From assembly GCA_017163975.1 (NCBI GenBank), contig JAFFSR010000218.1, forward strand, positions 6,637,501 through 6,701,500: 64,000 nt of DNA. Reading direction: 5' to 3'. This DNA comes from Anastatus disparis. Its lineage: Eukaryota; Arthropoda; Insecta; Hymenoptera; Eupelmidae. Below, piece by piece: positions 1-12,007 of this stretch; positions within the stretch are counted from its first letter, which is position 1; the number at the start of each line of letters is the position of its first letter. Position numbers and translations under genes: made by a program. The notes below the pieces were generated by a model, which worked only from the letters and a program-made list of their open reading frames with translations, searched no databases and had not been told where the DNA came from.

Positions 1-33
1 AGGAGAAGGCGGCGGGACTCAGATCGTCGACTG
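1..33. mobile_element. Right end of a foldback MITE, cut by the window edge
   Basis: The first 33 bases match the last 33 bases of the complete foldback element at 8779-9490 and end in the same TCGTCGACTG terminus followed by TA. The window therefore opens inside another copy of that element, which suggests that the tandem array of 9.4 kb units continues to the left. Confidence 0.85.
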
Positions 34-488
34 TAGTAGATAAAAATCTATACAAATTTTTCAGAATTGCAATTGACGAAGCAATCACCCAAATTTTTAA
101 AAATGCCTTGTCATAAAACAGATAATGGTACTTTATAAAAATTTCAATTTTAGTTTAATAAATAGCGAGATTCATATATATACTATTATGTTTAATCTTA
201 TTTTATTATTATTTTATTTTATTCTTTATTATATAATTAAGTAATTTAGTAGTATTTAACTGTTTATTTATAGTGTTGTCTAAAATTTGTCTTTTTTTTA
301 TCTTATTTAACGTCTCTATATGTATGCTATTATTAAGTTGCTAATTAGCGACGCAAGTTTCTAATGTGTTTCTGAATAAAGCATATGTAATATACAGTGG
401 TGCTTGGGTCAATCAGCCGTCGAGAGCGAGATTCAAACTTGGGATCTCGAGATTACAATCCATAGCTCTGCCAACCGAACCACTCAGA
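34..488 (-). repeat. tRNA-related SINE-like repeat, copy 1
   Basis: Read on the - strand from 488 there is a tRNA-like head with an A box resembling GGTTCGGTTGGCAGAGC and a degenerate B box, AGTTTGAATCT. The distal part, which starts GATAAAAATCTATA on the + strand, is repeated at 1917-2216. It has no proper acceptor stem and decayed boxes, so it is not read as a working tRNA gene. Its unit 2 counterpart is 9491-9945. Confidence 0.55.
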
Positions 489-494
489 ATTATT

Positions 495-1916
495 TATACC
501 GTCTGAAGCATATCAACGGGTTGACCATATAAGTCAATGAGTCGCTATTTGAAGTGAAAATAGAGTTTATCAGAAACTTATTACCCTCGTGGAAATCAAA
601 AAATTTTTTTTTACCATTTTATGACTTGTAGAAAGAGAAACGCTTTTTTTAACATTTCATGGTCATTTTTTTGGCATTATTATTACTAATAACTTCAAAT
701 TTTTATATACACCATTTTTTATGTTCACATTCCTACCAGGTGTATTGAATGTAAATTAGGAATGCCTTAAATCGGCTTGGGTGATAATTTACATACGATT
801 TAAGACATTCTTTACTTTTCTTTCCTAGATGAAAAATGTACTATTATTCCTACTGCAATATTAATGGCCACTTTATTAACTAGAAAAACTGGCCGAAATT
901 AAGCCATAACAAACATCTAAAATTTTTGCGCAAGTTAAGAAATTTTGCGAGAGGTATGAACCTATAATACCCACAAAATCTCATAACCCCCCTAAAATTA
1001 AAAATTCATAAAATTGAACTATTGAAAATTTTCATAAAAAAGTTTAATTTTTATTTTTTTTAATTGGACCCGCTTTTTTTACAGATATGACATAAAATAT
1101 CTTTATACTAGAAACATTAGTAGGATTAACATTATACAGATTTATTAATTCATCACATTCAAAGTTTAATAATTTTATAAAATCAATATTGTTTTGCATT
1201 TTTTGAAATACATAGGCCTAAATTATATGCTGTTATTTTGTAAATTTTCTAAAAAAGAATAATGGTAGTATTGATTTTCAAGTTGACTTTGGTTAAATAT
1301 TAATTTTAGTATTTTAAAAATTTTTGAACACGCCTCTTTTGTATATATCATGATTATCCTTAATATTGATAGTTTTCCTGATGCACGGAATGTTTTTCAT
1401 TTTTCAGAAATAATTGCTATAAAATATGTATTTAAAATAGCCTTTAAAAATTATGAAATTTACAAGTTCCAAAGAACACAGAAAATTTAAATGCGAGAAT
1501 TGTAAATATTTATTTTGAAATCCTTCGATGCCAGTCAATAAATGCTACATCTATACACGGAGAGAATTTTTCCATAAAATTAACAATGAAATTCTACATA
1601 AAAATTATAGCAACTTTTCTACTTAAAAATTCTAATGAAATCTCACAAACAATACGGAGAAGTACTTCAAAGTTTCGGACCGTTACCGTAAAAATTGTAG
1701 ACCGAGCTTTAAATCTTGTCAACGTGTTTCATAATATTTAAAATATGTGAATATAAAATATCCTAAAAGTATAAGAATTCCCACAATAAGTAACGGTCAT
1801 CGTCATTTTTATAGTGAAATTCTTTCAGTGTACACACTTAATAAAATATCATTACAATGAAAATAGTTTTAATGAAAAAGAGATTCTACAATGCTGATTT
1901 TGTATTATATTATTTA
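495..1916. repeat. Dispersed AT-rich block found upstream of several receptor copies
   Basis: A block starting near TATACCGTCTGAAGCATA is repeated, diverged, at 7384-8776, 9952-11372, 26530-26933 continued at 30386-30830, and 36770-37361 continued at 42480-42800. No open reading frame of note is conserved in it. Because intact copies exist elsewhere, it supplies empty sites for the large palindrome and for the LINE. A MITE-like segment is embedded at 1556-1830. Confidence 0.75.
1556..1830. mobile_element. Short TA-flanked MITE
   Basis: The left end CACGGAGAGAATTT and the right end GAAATTCTTTCAGTG are imperfect inverted repeats, each bordered by TA (554-555 of the second kilobase and 1831-1832). 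About 275 bp, non-coding. The TA duplication and CACNG ends fit a Tc1/mariner-type non-autonomous element. Copies are at 8446-8686, internally shorter and with better matched ends, and at 11011-11285. Confidence 0.6.
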
Positions 1917-2216
1917 TTAATAGTAAATAAAAATCTATAAAAATTTTTCAGAATTGCAATTGACGAAGTAATCACCCAAATTTTTAAAAATGCCTTGTCA
2001 TAAAACAGATAATGGTACTTTATAAAAATCATATTTAACGTCTCTATATATATGCTATCATTGCGTTGCTAATTAGCGACGCAAGTTTTTAATGTGTTTC
2101 TGAATAAAGCATATGTAATATACAGTGGTGCCTGGGTCAATCAGCCGTCGAAAGCGAGATTTAAACTTGGGATCTCGAGATTACAATCCATAGCTCTACC
2201 AACCGAACCACTCAGA
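1917..2216 (-). repeat. tRNA-related SINE-like repeat, copy 2
   Basis: Same family as 34-488 but lacking an internal stretch of about 150 bp. The tRNA-like head reads leftward from 2216. A 71-codon open frame across it (2094-2309) is a by-product of the repeat and is not called as a gene. Confidence 0.55.
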
Positions 2217-2551
2217 CCCAATGAAAAAAATCTTATTCGTTTCATTAATATAATTTTTCTTTTTGTTTCAAATATTAAAATATTAAAATTTAATCAGAGA
2301 ATTCTATGAAATGGGATGCAAAGAAATGTTCAAATCATTTTAAATTCAAAACTTGTTCACCATTATTTTTTTTCATGTTAGTCAATCAATATTTTTTCAT
2401 TAATATTAGAACAAACTAATATAAATAAGCTCCATGCTTATTGGCTAAGGCATGTTAGCCAATCAAATTCATTGTAGATGACAAACATCAGCCAATCAAA
2501 TTAAGATTCAATCGAGTGTATTTTTTTATTATAGAAGGATAATTCATATAA

Positions 2552-2690
2552 TCTTTAGCATTTCCAATATCAAATCATAGAGACAATAGTTGCCTAGTAA
2601 GTTTGAAAAAATTGTTAAGATCAAAAAGATATTTTAAACTATAAAAGAAGCATAAAAACATTTGATGTAACAACCATGGTTAGTTGGCCG
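2552..2690 (+). promoter_or_regulatory. Conserved upstream block of receptor gene 1
   Basis: The block begins CTTTAGCATTTCCAATATC, continues with a stretch ending in a TATA-like CTATAAAAG near 2640, and ends with GCATAAAAACATTTGATGT. The same order of motifs recurs before receptors at 12507, 31443, 43423, 48513, 53212 and 58502, even where the flanks have otherwise diverged. It lies about 360-500 bp before the ATG. A promoter or 5' leader role is inferred from conservation only. Confidence 0.45.
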
Positions 2691-3050
2691 GAGTCAAAAA
2701 AGTGCTCAGCTTATTACTTATAAATTAAAAAAATATTTGGACATAATGAGTACATAATTTAGTGTTAATCGTTAAAATCTTTTAAAGCGCCAATGATTAA
2801 AAGATATTATGTGCTTCACTTATTGTTAGTTTAAAAACATTTAAGTGTGAAATCAAAATCCACATAAAATACATGGATTCTTCAACAATTTTAGTTACAT
2901 CAATTCTATCTATAAGTAATTCCATTTTGATTCTAATTTTTTAATTATGATTACAACAAATTCTCTGACAACTCCATCATATTCTCAATTTTGTGATAAA
3001 ATAATTTATTAAAAATCAAGTAACGAGACTTTAAAATTCAAAATATAAAA

Positions 3051-4952
3051 ATGAAAAAGCACATGATTATTTTACAATTCTTATTCGTGATCCTTATTTT
3101 ATCCTATACTAATGGTAACAACATCAATAAATTAATAAGATATGTATCGAATTATGTAACAAAAGTTTCATCTAGACATCACATAACAGTACTTACAGTG
3201 TTTCCACAGACTCCAATCATTAATATTTTTAGTTCAGTTATGCAAGGATTAATTACTAAATTTCCATATCTTATAATGGATTTAAATCAGATACAACGTC
3301 ATCCAAATAGTGAAAAGTTTTTATCAATCACATCAAAATTAGCTGATAAGTCAGAAGGTGCTGTACTTCAATTAATGTTCGTTACTTTTGATGAAAATAA
3401 CGAAAATGCGACATTGTCTTTGTCAAATTATTTCAGTTGGCTGATTAAATTATTAAGTAATAAACCTCGATCTCATTATCTCATATTTTTCACTGGCTAT
3501 AAAGATAATAAAACTTTTGAGACTTTCTTTGAGGAAATTTGGCGCTCTAAATTTTTATATGTTACTTTAATAGAGATATTTATGACAAATGCAGAAAAAG
3601 ATAATAGAAGAATTTTACCACCATTTCCAAGCAACACAAATGATATTATTGCACATCAATATAATCCATTCAATAAATCATATACGAAAGAACTTTTTAC
3701 TGAAAATGTGTTTACATATTACGATAAAATAAAAAATCTTTATGAATTTCCATTATCTGTAGCTTATCAAAAAGAACGCTTTTTTATTAATATTCCTAAT
3801 GATAAATCAATAAAAAAATGGGATGCATTATCTGGTGCCCAAATTCTTTTAGTAAAATATATATCTAAAGGTATGAATTTCACAATTGATATCACGATGC
3901 CGAATTTACCATATATAAGTAAAGCTACGTTTCGTTCAATATTTAATGAAAGCCTTGATTTTATTTTAAATGGTCTGCTTATTACAAATGATTTCGTTTT
4001 CACATTAACTAATACTTTTCCGTGTAACTACCCGAATAATGCCCACTTAATCATAAGACAAAATGGTTATTATGAAATCCAACCTATCTGGAATTTATTG
4101 ATTCCAATGAGCGCATTAATACTAATTGTTGTAGCTACGATTATTTTAATACGTAAATCAAAACTTAGTAGTAATGTTTGGACAATCTACAATATAACTC
4201 TTACAGTAATTGGAAATCCAGAAAACATAGCAGCCCAAACGTCAAGGGAGAGAATATTATTGTTATTTTTGATTTATGTCTCAGCTACATTTTCAATTGA
4301 AATCTTGGAAAACTTACTTTTTGCTGTTCTAAATATACAAAAATTTTATACTTTCAGAACATTTGATGATTTGCATGATACGGGAATGATGTTATATCTG
4401 CAAAACAATTCAGGTCCATTTGATATGATTGAATATACTTCGCTTGTAAACTATAAAGAAGTCAATCATAAAGGAATATGTTATTATAATTTAATTAATG
4501 GCAGTAAGATAAATGCATGCTTGATTATTTATATTCATGCAACAGCTTATATTCGAGGTTTTTCAAATTCAAAAAATGGTTGGATTTTAAGTTTAGTTGA
4601 AGAGCCCCTTGAGATTAATTGGTCTACTATAGTATTATCGAATAAATCACCATATGTTAGGAGATTCAATAAATTGATTTTACAAGCCGTTGAATCAGGC
4701 TTACCGAATTATTGGTATGATAATGAATTCGCAAGTCGCTATGCAAAGAATAAAGATGGGAATCTTATGCACAAAACGTTGCTTCAGGCCCATTTGCTGA
4801 AGAAAACAATTATTGGCCAAACAATAGATGTAGAATACAGTTTGCCTTCAAATATTATTTATGTATTAATGACAGGATTTTCAGCAGCTTCATTCACATT
4901 TATCTATGAAATTCGTTGTAAAATTAAATATATACTAAGATTTAAATATTGA
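3051..4952 (+). CDS. Ionotropic receptor (divergent IR), gene 1
   Basis: A 633-residue open frame without introns. IRs are variant ionotropic glutamate receptors that act as ligand-gated cation channels in dendrites of chemosensory neurons. Residues 1-23 look like a signal peptide. An N-terminal region follows with the motif HQYNPFNKSYTKE (about 200-212). S1 contains GAQILLVKYISKGMNF (about 262-277). TM1 is near 347-369, the pore region near 375-402, TM2 near 403-428. S2 carries NGWILSLVEEP and SNKSPYVRRFNKLI, and TM3 lies near 600-622 with a short tail. Length and topology suit insect IRs. The start is the first ATG and gives a hydrophobic signal peptide. It differs from gene 2 by about eight residues. 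The ligand is unknown, and no orthologue can be named without a search. Confidence 0.85.
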   Translation: MKKHMIILQFLFVILILSYTNGNNINKLIRYVSNYVTKVSSRHHITVLTVFPQTPIINIFSSVMQGLITKFPYLIMDLNQIQRHPNSEKFLSITSKLADKSEGAVLQLMFVTFDENNENATLSLSNYFSWLIKLLSNKPRSHYLIFFTGYKDNKTFETFFEEIWRSKFLYVTLIEIFMTNAEKDNRRILPPFPSNTNDIIAHQYNPFNKSYTKELFTENVFTYYDKIKNLYEFPLSVAYQKERFFINIPNDKSIKKWDALSGAQILLVKYISKGMNFTIDITMPNLPYISKATFRSIFNESLDFILNGLLITNDFVFTLTNTFPCNYPNNAHLIIRQNGYYEIQPIWNLLIPMSALILIVVATIILIRKSKLSSNVWTIYNITLTVIGNPENIAAQTSRERILLLFLIYVSATFSIEILENLLFAVLNIQKFYTFRTFDDLHDTGMMLYLQNNSGPFDMIEYTSLVNYKEVNHKGICYYNLINGSKINACLIIYIHATAYIRGFSNSKNGWILSLVEEPLEINWSTIVLSNKSPYVRRFNKLILQAVESGLPNYWYDNEFASRYAKNKDGNLMHKTLLQAHLLKKTIIGQTIDVEYSLPSNIIYVLMTGFSAASFTFIYEIRCKIKYILRFKY

Positions 4953-5074
4953 TTCGAAAATTAGGTTACAGACAAATATTTTGATTTAAGCCTTATTCTA
5001 CCGTCCAAAGTACTCTCATGCGATTCCTACGTAGTTAACTATGTTTATATTTCGGAAGGCAATATTGCATTAAA

Positions 5075-5400
5075 ACGCTTATGTAGTTCAGAAATAATAC
5101 TTAATTCAAAATTATTACTTATTTGTGAATATTTGTAGCAAATATCATATAATGAATTTTAAAATATTTAACTTATACTTTCTTTGATCTATTATACATT
5201 TTCTGCTAAAAGTTTTAATTTTTTATTACTTCAAATTCTTATTGGTGCTTCTTTTCCCTATATTTTCGAAAAAAATATCTATATCTTTGTCTCTAGGACC
5301 TATTGGATGAAAAGAAAAAATATAGGTTCATTTTTTTTCATCGAAGAATCATATCCTGCAGTTCTAGATAAAGTCGTAAATTTCTGGTAAAGATGGAATT
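5075..5400 (+). repeat. Conserved 3' flank block of receptor genes
   Basis: Sequence running from TTATGTAGTTCAGAAATAAT through CTATTATACATTTTCTGCT to CATATCCTGCAGTTC is repeated after the receptors ending at 14408, 33344, 46855 and, weakly, near 57020-57480. It probably came along with receptor duplication as 3' UTR and downstream DNA. The short open frame in it (5184-5390) is not conserved in length and is not called as a gene. Confidence 0.55.
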
Positions 5401-5565
5401 TGTCGAAAAATTTCGAAATTTGTGTTATAACAAAATTTGATTAACTGATTGTAATTAATGCGTGTTACAAACTAACCAAACTTTTATCTATACCTAGGAG
5501 TGTGATGCACTATTATTACTTTATTCTTATTTGTATGCATTTTTGGTCAATTTTTGGAATTTGAA

Positions 5566-5863
5566 TGTGTTTTGATTCACAAAATGGTTGAATTTTCAGC
5601 GTATTTTATCTTCTTGATCTACTTTGGTATTATCAAATAAATCACCATATGTTAAGAGATTCAATAAATTAATCCTAAGAGCTTTTGAATTTGGCTTTAC
5701 GAACTATTGGTTCGACAATAAAATTACGGTTTATATTTCAAAGACAAGGTTAAGCACAGAAATTAAGCGTAAATTTTATGGTACTAGGTTGCAGAAAATA
5801 ATTATCAATTTGACAATAGAACAAGAATTCATTTCGCTGATAACAGTCAAATATGAAAATTGA
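5566..5863 (+). pseudogene. IR 3' fragment
   Basis: This remnant begins at a degraded copy of the region encoding NGWIL and continues open from 5624 through SNKSPYVKRFNKLILRAFEF, the end of S2. It stops before a complete TM3, in a diverged LITVKYEN ending. No S1, TM1, pore or TM2 is present. It is duplicated at 17036-17333. Its closest relatives in the window are the relics at 19014-21021 and 25558-25856, not the neighbouring intact gene. Confidence 0.8.
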
Positions 5864-6010
5864 AAATGCATCGTGTTAATAATTTCCGCGTTATAATGAC
5901 TCAGTTTCGCACTATTATAATAAAGATTCCACATGTTTATCAACTTCAAGTTCAACGATGGAATACAAATAAATTTTGAAAATTTACTATTTACTATTTA
6001 AGTTTATTAT

Positions 6011-6442
6011 GAGAGCGTCAGTGGCGTAATCGGCTAAGGCGTACGCCTTATACGGTCTCTACACTTTCGCTTTAAACGGTCACGGGTTCGATTCCCGGTG
6101 AAAATGCTTGAGATTTTTTCTCTCATTTTTTCATCGGGAAAAGTATCCCTGACCATGCTGGGTTTATGTTCCTGGCGTAGGTTTTCTCCAGGGGGAGTTT
6201 TCCCTACGTCACAGGTCTTTGGCCTGGGCAAATGCGGGAACTTACCGTAGAAATCTATATATGACTGTTATCGGAGCGCGGCAGTCCGTGATTTCTCGGG
6301 GGTTAGGTAGTTATAATAAGTTAGTTATTAAGTCAAGCAAAAACTTGAGTTGGATGTTAGGAACATCCACACACAGAGAGATGGTGCCTGCGAAATAGCT
6401 CATTAGCTGATAAAAACCGGGTCCGCTAGGGCAGAAAAAAAA
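6011..6442 (+). mobile_element. tRNA-derived SINE, copy 1
   Basis: A tRNA-like head with an A box (GTGGCGTAATCGGCTAAGGC) and a perfect-looking B box (GGGTTCGATTCCCG) is followed by a tRNA-unrelated body and an A-rich tail. The whole is flanked by a perfect 15-base target site duplication, ATTTAAGTTTATTAT, at 5996-6010 and 6443-6457. This shows a complete retroposed insertion transcribed by RNA polymerase III from the internal boxes. The antisense 65-codon frame inside it is not a gene. Confidence 0.9.
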
Positions 6443-6459
6443 ATTTAAGTTTATTATTA

Positions 6460-7250
6460 GATAATGTAATCAGCAAATAAAAAACAATATTTGTAAGTTG
6501 GACTTTTGTTGAAGTTTTGGACTTTTGAAAGTCCAAATTCTATGTGTTATTTGTTCTATTTAATTTTAAGAAATTGTATTAAACCGTGTGTTTGTTAACT
6601 ACTCAAATTTTTATAGATTGTAGAATGATCAATGATTTAACAAAATATGTGAGTTTCAAAGCTTCTGCATTTAATAAACGTATGTAGCAAAGTTGAATAA
6701 AGCACGTATAACTACACTCCTACGCATTTCTCTTGCAATTTCCTACATGATTAACATTTTTTAAAAATATTTAATTTATATCAGTTTTTGATTCTTATAA
6801 CAACTGGGCGGTTGCGTTCCAGCAATCTCTTTCATCAAATTGGTAGAGATTATTTACTCAAGGATATTTAATTACCGCCTAATTGGCCCCATAGCCCAAT
6901 AAGTTGCTAATACGCATAAAAAATTATTTCTCATTTTTTTTTTCTTTTTTTTTACTAAATAGAATAATGCATATGAAATAGAAATCAGGTTAGGGTGGTT
7001 CGCATCCAAATCAATATTACTATTGTTTTTCTTTTATTCGTTAAAAAATTAATATCTATAAAGATAAAGTCTTATAAGTCTATAGAATATGTATATCTTG
7101 AAATGAAATAAAATATTAAAATAATTTTAAATTGAAAAATTATTACTTCCCATTTTCAAAAATTCTTTATGATCGATCCCTTTTGATTTATTCATAATAA
7201 TAGATAAATATTTTTTTATTTTTAAAATGTTAGAAGAAGTTTACAGACTA
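6460..7250. repeat. Non-coding AT-rich downstream flank
   Basis: No gene seen. The stretch (around TTTGTTAACTACTCAAATTT and TGGTTCGCATCCAAATCAAT) recurs at 17920-18700, 26076-26530 and 33885-34370, always downstream of receptor sequence. It therefore behaves as part of the ancestral receptor duplication unit. Confidence 0.6.
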
Positions 7251-8778
7251 CGTGTGTATTGGTCTGGGTGCGGTTGCCAATCGCATTGATTTTAGATTAC
7301 TAATTAGTTAATCAACAAAAGATATAGATCGAACTCACTTTTAGAGGTGTTTTTTTGAAGAGAGAATAATAATTAGTATGAATTCTTTATACTGTCTGAA
7401 GCATACCAACGGGTCGACCATATAAGTCAATGAGTCGCTATTCGAAGTAAAAATAGAGTTTATCAGAAACTTATTCCCCTCGTGGAAATTGAAACATTTT
7501 TTTTACCATTTTATGACTTGTAAAAATAGAAACGCTTTTTTTTAACATTTCATGGTCATTTTTTTGGCATTATTATTACTAATAACTTTAAATTTTTATA
7601 TACACCATTTTTCATGTTCACATTCCTACCAGGTATATTGAATGTAAATTAAGAATGCCTTAAATCGGCTTCGGTGATGATTTACATACGATTTAAGACA
7701 TTCTTTACTTTTCCTTCCTAGATGAAAAATGAACTATTATTCCTACTGCAATATTAATGGCCACTTTATTAACTAGAAAAACTGTCCGAAATTAAGCCAT
7801 AACAAACATCTAAAATTTTTGCGCAAGTTATGAAATTTTATGAGAGGTATAAACCTATAATACCCACAAAATCTCATAACCCCCTAAAATTAAAAATTCA
7901 TAAAATTGAATTATTGAAAATTTTTATAAAAAAATTTAATTTTAATTTTTTTTAATTGGACCCACTTTTTTTACGGATATGACATAAATTATCTTTATAC
8001 TAGAAACATTAGTAGGATTAACATTACAGATTTATTAATTCATCACATTCATAGTTTAATTATTTTATAAAATCAATATTGTTTTGCATTTTTTGAAATA
8101 CATAGGTCTAAATTATATGCTGTTATTTTGTAAATTTTCTAAAAAAGAATAATGGTAGTATTGATTTTCAAGTTGACTTTGGTTAAATATTAATTTTAGT
8201 ATTTTAAAAATTTTTGAACACGCCTCTTTTGTATATATCATGATTATCCTTAATATTGATAGTTTTCCTGATGCACGGAATGTTTTTCATTTTTCAGAAA
8301 TAATTGCTATAAAATATGTATTTATAATAGCCTTTAAAAATTATGAAATTTACAAGTTCCAAAGAACACAGAAAATTTAAATGCAAGAATTGTAAATATT
8401 TATTTTGAAATCCTTCGATGTCAGTCAATAAATGCTACATCTATACACGGAGAGAATTTTCCCATAAAATTAACAATGAAATTCTACATAAAAATTATAG
8501 AAACTTCTCTACTTAAAAATTCTAATGGTTTCGGACCGTTACCGTAAAAATTGTAGAACGAGCTTTAAATCTTGTCAACGTGTTTCATAATATTTAAAAT
8601 GTGTGAATATAAAATATCCTAAAAGTATAAGAATTCCCACAATAAGTAACGGTCATCGTCATTTTTATAGTGAAATTCCGTCCGTGTACACACCTAATAA
8701 AATATCATTACAATGAAGATAGTTTTAATGAAAAAGAGATTCTACAATACTGATTTTGTATTATATTGTTTATTAATA
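7251..8778. repeat. Dispersed upstream block, copy in unit 1 right half
   Basis: This is a diverged second copy of the 495-1916 block, preceded by 130 bp that match 36615-36770. It includes a shorter MITE copy at 8446-8686 with ends CACGGAGAG and TCCGTG, bordered by TA. No coding sequence is seen. Confidence 0.7.
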
Positions 8779-9490
8779 CAGTCGACGATCTGAGTCCCGC
8801 CGCCTTCTCCTCCATCGACTCGCTCGTGCGTTACCCCCACTCGCTGACTAAAAGATTTTGTTTCCAAACATTCTGAGTCCCGCCGCTGCTCTATGCGACT
8901 TTTTCACTTGTAAAAATGGGTTTATTAATTTCATTTTTTGGTTTAGGATACAACAAATGTTTATTGAAATAAAAAGTAACAAAGAAATAATACAATATTG
9001 CATAATTCTCATTTATATCTATTGAAAAAAATATAAAATTAAACTAGATATATTTAATCAATCAATAAAATGTTATTTATTTGAAAATTTGAGTGATTGC
9101 TTTATAAATAAAAGATAAAATAAATTTTATTTCATCTCATTTTCATAATAACAATGAGTATTTAGTTCATCAATAAATAATATATTCTTTAATTTTTAAA
9201 TTTATGTTACCTATAAATAAAAAAATTGAATTTTTATATTTTTTATAGTAAATATAAATGAGAATTATGCAATATTACAATATTTTTTGTTACCTTTTAT
9301 TTCAATAAACGTTTATTGTATTCTAAACAAAAAAATTAAACTACTAAATCCATTTTTACAAGTTAAAAAGTCGCATAGAGCAGCGGCGGGACTCAGAATG
9401 TTTGGAAACAAATTCTTTTAGTCAGCGAGTGGGGGTAACGCACGAGCGAGTCGATGGAGGAGAAGGCGGCGGGACTCAGATCGTCGACTG
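8779..9490. mobile_element. Foldback MITE at the duplication junction
   Basis: A 712 bp element with long inverted arms. The left end CAGTCGACGATCTGAGTCCC is matched on the right by its complement, ending TCGTCGACTG. The arms continue through GC-rich segments into an AT-rich centre. TA flanks both ends (8777-8778 and 9491-9492). The related sequence at 1910-1925 reads straight through without the element, which confirms a TA target duplication. No transposase is present, so it is non-autonomous and Tc1/mariner-like by its TA target. Confidence 0.88.
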
Positions 9491-9945
9491 TAGTAGATAA
9501 AAATCTATACAAATTTTTCAGAATTGCAATTGACGAAGCAATCACCCAAATTTTTAAAAATGCCTTGTCATAAAACAGATAATGGTACTTTATAAAAATT
9601 TCAATTTTAGTTTAATAAATAGCGAGATTCATATATATACTATTATGTTTAATCTTATTTTATTATTATTTTATTTTATTCTTTATTATATAATTAAGTA
9701 ATTTAGTAGTATTTAACTGTTTATTTATAGTGTTGTCTAAAATTTGTCTTTTTTTTATCTTATTTAACGTCTCTATATGTATGCTATTATTAAGTTGCTA
9801 ATTAGCGACGCAAGTTTCTAATGTGTTTCTGAATAAAGCATATGTAATATACAGTGGTGCTTGGGTCAATCAGCCGCCGAGAGCGAGATTCAAACTTGGG
9901 ATCTCGAGATTACAATCCATAGCTCTGCCAACCGAACCACTCAGA
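9491..9945 (-). repeat. tRNA-related SINE-like repeat, unit 2 copy 1
   Basis: Counterpart of 34-488 in the second unit, with a few base changes. The tRNA-like head reads leftward from 9945. Confidence 0.5.
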
Positions 9946-9951
9946 ATTATT

Positions 9952-11372
9952 TATACCGTCTGAAGCATATCAACGGGTTGACCATATAAGTCAATGAGTC
10001 GCTATTTGAAGTGAAAATAGAGTTTATCAGAAACTTATTACCCTCGTGGAAATCAAAAATTTTTTTTTACCATTTTATGACTTGTAGAAAGAGAAACGCT
10101 TTTTTTAACATTTCATGGTCATTTTTTTGGCATTATTATTACTAATAACTTCAAATTTTTATATACACCATTTTTTATGTTCACATTCCTACCAGGTGTA
10201 TTGAAGTAAATTAGGAATGCCTTAAATCGGCTTGGGTGATAATTTACATACGATTTAAGACATTCTTTACTTTTCTTTCCTAGATGAAAAATGTACTATT
10301 ATTCCTACTGCAATATTAATGGCCACTTTATTAACTAGAAAAACTGGCCGAAATTAAGCCATAACAAACATCTAAAATTTTTGTGCAAGTTAAGAAATTT
10401 TGCGAGAGGTATGAACCTATAATACCCACAAAATCTCATAACCCCCCTAAAATTAAAAATTCATAAAATTGAACTATTGAAAATTTTCATAAAAAAGTTT
10501 AATTTTTATTTTTTTTAATTGGACCCGCTTTTTTTACAGATATGACATAAAATATCTTTATACTAGAAACATTAGTAGGATTAACATTATACAGATTTAT
10601 TAATTCATCACATTCAAAGTTTAATAATTTTATAAAATCAATATTGTTTTGCATTTTTTGAAATACATAGGCCTAAATTATATGCTGTTATTTTGTAAAT
10701 TTTCTAAAAAAGAATAATGGTAGTATTGATTTTCAAGTTGACTTTGGTTAAATATTAATTTTAGTATTTTAAAAATTTTTGAACACGCCTCTTTTGTATA
10801 TATCATGATTATCCTTAATATTGATAGTTTTCCTGATGCACGGAATGTTTTTCATTTTTCAGAAATAATTGCTATAAAATATGTATTTATAATAGCCTTT
10901 AAAAATTATGAAATTTACAAGTTCCAAAGAACACAGAAAATTTAAATGCGAGAATTGTAAATATTTATTTTGAAATCCTTGGATGTCAGTCAATAAATGC
11001 TACATCTATACACGGAGAGAATTTTTCCATAAAATTAACAATGAAATTCTACATAAAAATTATAGCAACTTTTCTACTTAAAAATTCTAATGAAATCTCA
11101 CAAACAATACGGAGAAGTACTTCAAAGTTTCGGACCGTTACCGTAAAAATTGTAGACCGAGCTTTAAATCTTGTCAACGTGTTTCATAATATTTAAAATA
11201 TGTGAATATAAAATATCCTAAAAGTATAAGAATTCCCACAATAAGTAACGGTCATCGTCATTTTTATAGTGAAATTCTTTCAGTGTACACACTTAATAAA
11301 ATATCATTACAATGAAAATAGTTTTAATGAAAAAAAGATTCTACAATACTGATTTTGTATTATATTATTTAT
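9952..11372. repeat. Dispersed upstream block, unit 2 copy
   Basis: Counterpart of 495-1916. It contains the 275 bp TA-flanked MITE at 11011-11285. No coding sequence is seen. Confidence 0.7.
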
Positions 11373-11671
11373 TAATAGTAAATAAAAATCTATAAAAATT
11401 TTTCAGAATTGCAATTGACAAAGTAATCACCCAAATTTTTAAAAATGCCTTGTCATAAAACAGATAATGGTACTTTATAAAAATCATATTTAACGTCTCT
11501 ATATATATGCTATCATTGCGTTGCTAATTAGCGACGCAAGTTTTTAATGTGTTTCTGAATAAAGCATATGTAATATACAGTGGTGCCTGGGTCAATCAGC
11601 CGTCGAAAGAGAGATTTAAACTTGGGATCTCGAGATTACAATCCATAGCTCTACCAACCGAACCACTCAGA
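11373..11671 (-). repeat. tRNA-related SINE-like repeat, unit 2 copy 2
   Basis: Counterpart of 1917-2216. The head reads leftward from 11671. The 71-codon frame across it is a by-product. Confidence 0.5.
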
Positions 11672-12007
11672 CCCAATGAAAAAAATCTTATTCGTTTCAT
11701 TAATATAATTTTTCTTTTTGTTTCAAATATTAAAATATTAAAATTTAATCAGAGAATTCTATGAAATGGGATGCAAAGAAATATTCAAATCATTTTAAAT
11801 TCAAAACTTGTTCACCATTATTTTTTTTTCATGTTAGTCAATCAATATTTTTTTATTAATATTAGAACAAACTAATATAAATAAGCTCCATGCTTATTGG
11901 CTAAGGCATGTTAGCCAATCAAATTCATTGTAGATGACAAACATCAGCCAATCAAATTAAGATTCAATCGAGTGTATTTTTTTATTATAGAAGGATAATT
12001 CATATAA

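Larger units (their letters stand above)
1..9457. repeat. Tandem duplication, unit 1
   Basis: Bases 1 to about 6450 match 9458 to about 17920 nearly base for base, apart from a 2 kb insertion in unit 2. The receptor genes at 3051 and 12507 are offset by 9456. From about 6450 to 7235 (against 17920-18690) similarity is clearly lower, and beyond that the units differ, so the recent duplication seems to end near the SINE. The unit junction lies inside the foldback MITE at 8779-9490. Confidence 0.9.

Noticed and set aside
2094..2309. 71-codon frame, repeated at 11549-11764
   Set aside because: It is read across a tRNA-like repeat on the opposite strand and into AT-rich DNA. It is conserved only because the unit is duplicated.
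3767..4003. Antisense frames of 65-88 codons inside each receptor (also 13223, 23315, 32159, 49262, 54615, 59215)
   Set aside because: They lie opposite the same S1 region in every paralog and reflect codon bias of the receptor strand. No independent domain is present.
3051..4952. Possible viral or endogenous polydnavirus origin of the 633-residue proteins
   Set aside because: Signal peptide, S1, TM1, pore, TM2, S2 and TM3 in order and the SPYVRRFNKLI-type S2 motif match insect IRs. No viral motifs or circle junctions are seen.
6011..6083. Possible functional tRNA gene
   Set aside because: The boxes are good, but the sequence is followed by a SINE body and A-rich tail within a perfect 15 bp target duplication, and the cloverleaf arms do not pair well by eye. 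It is a SINE head.
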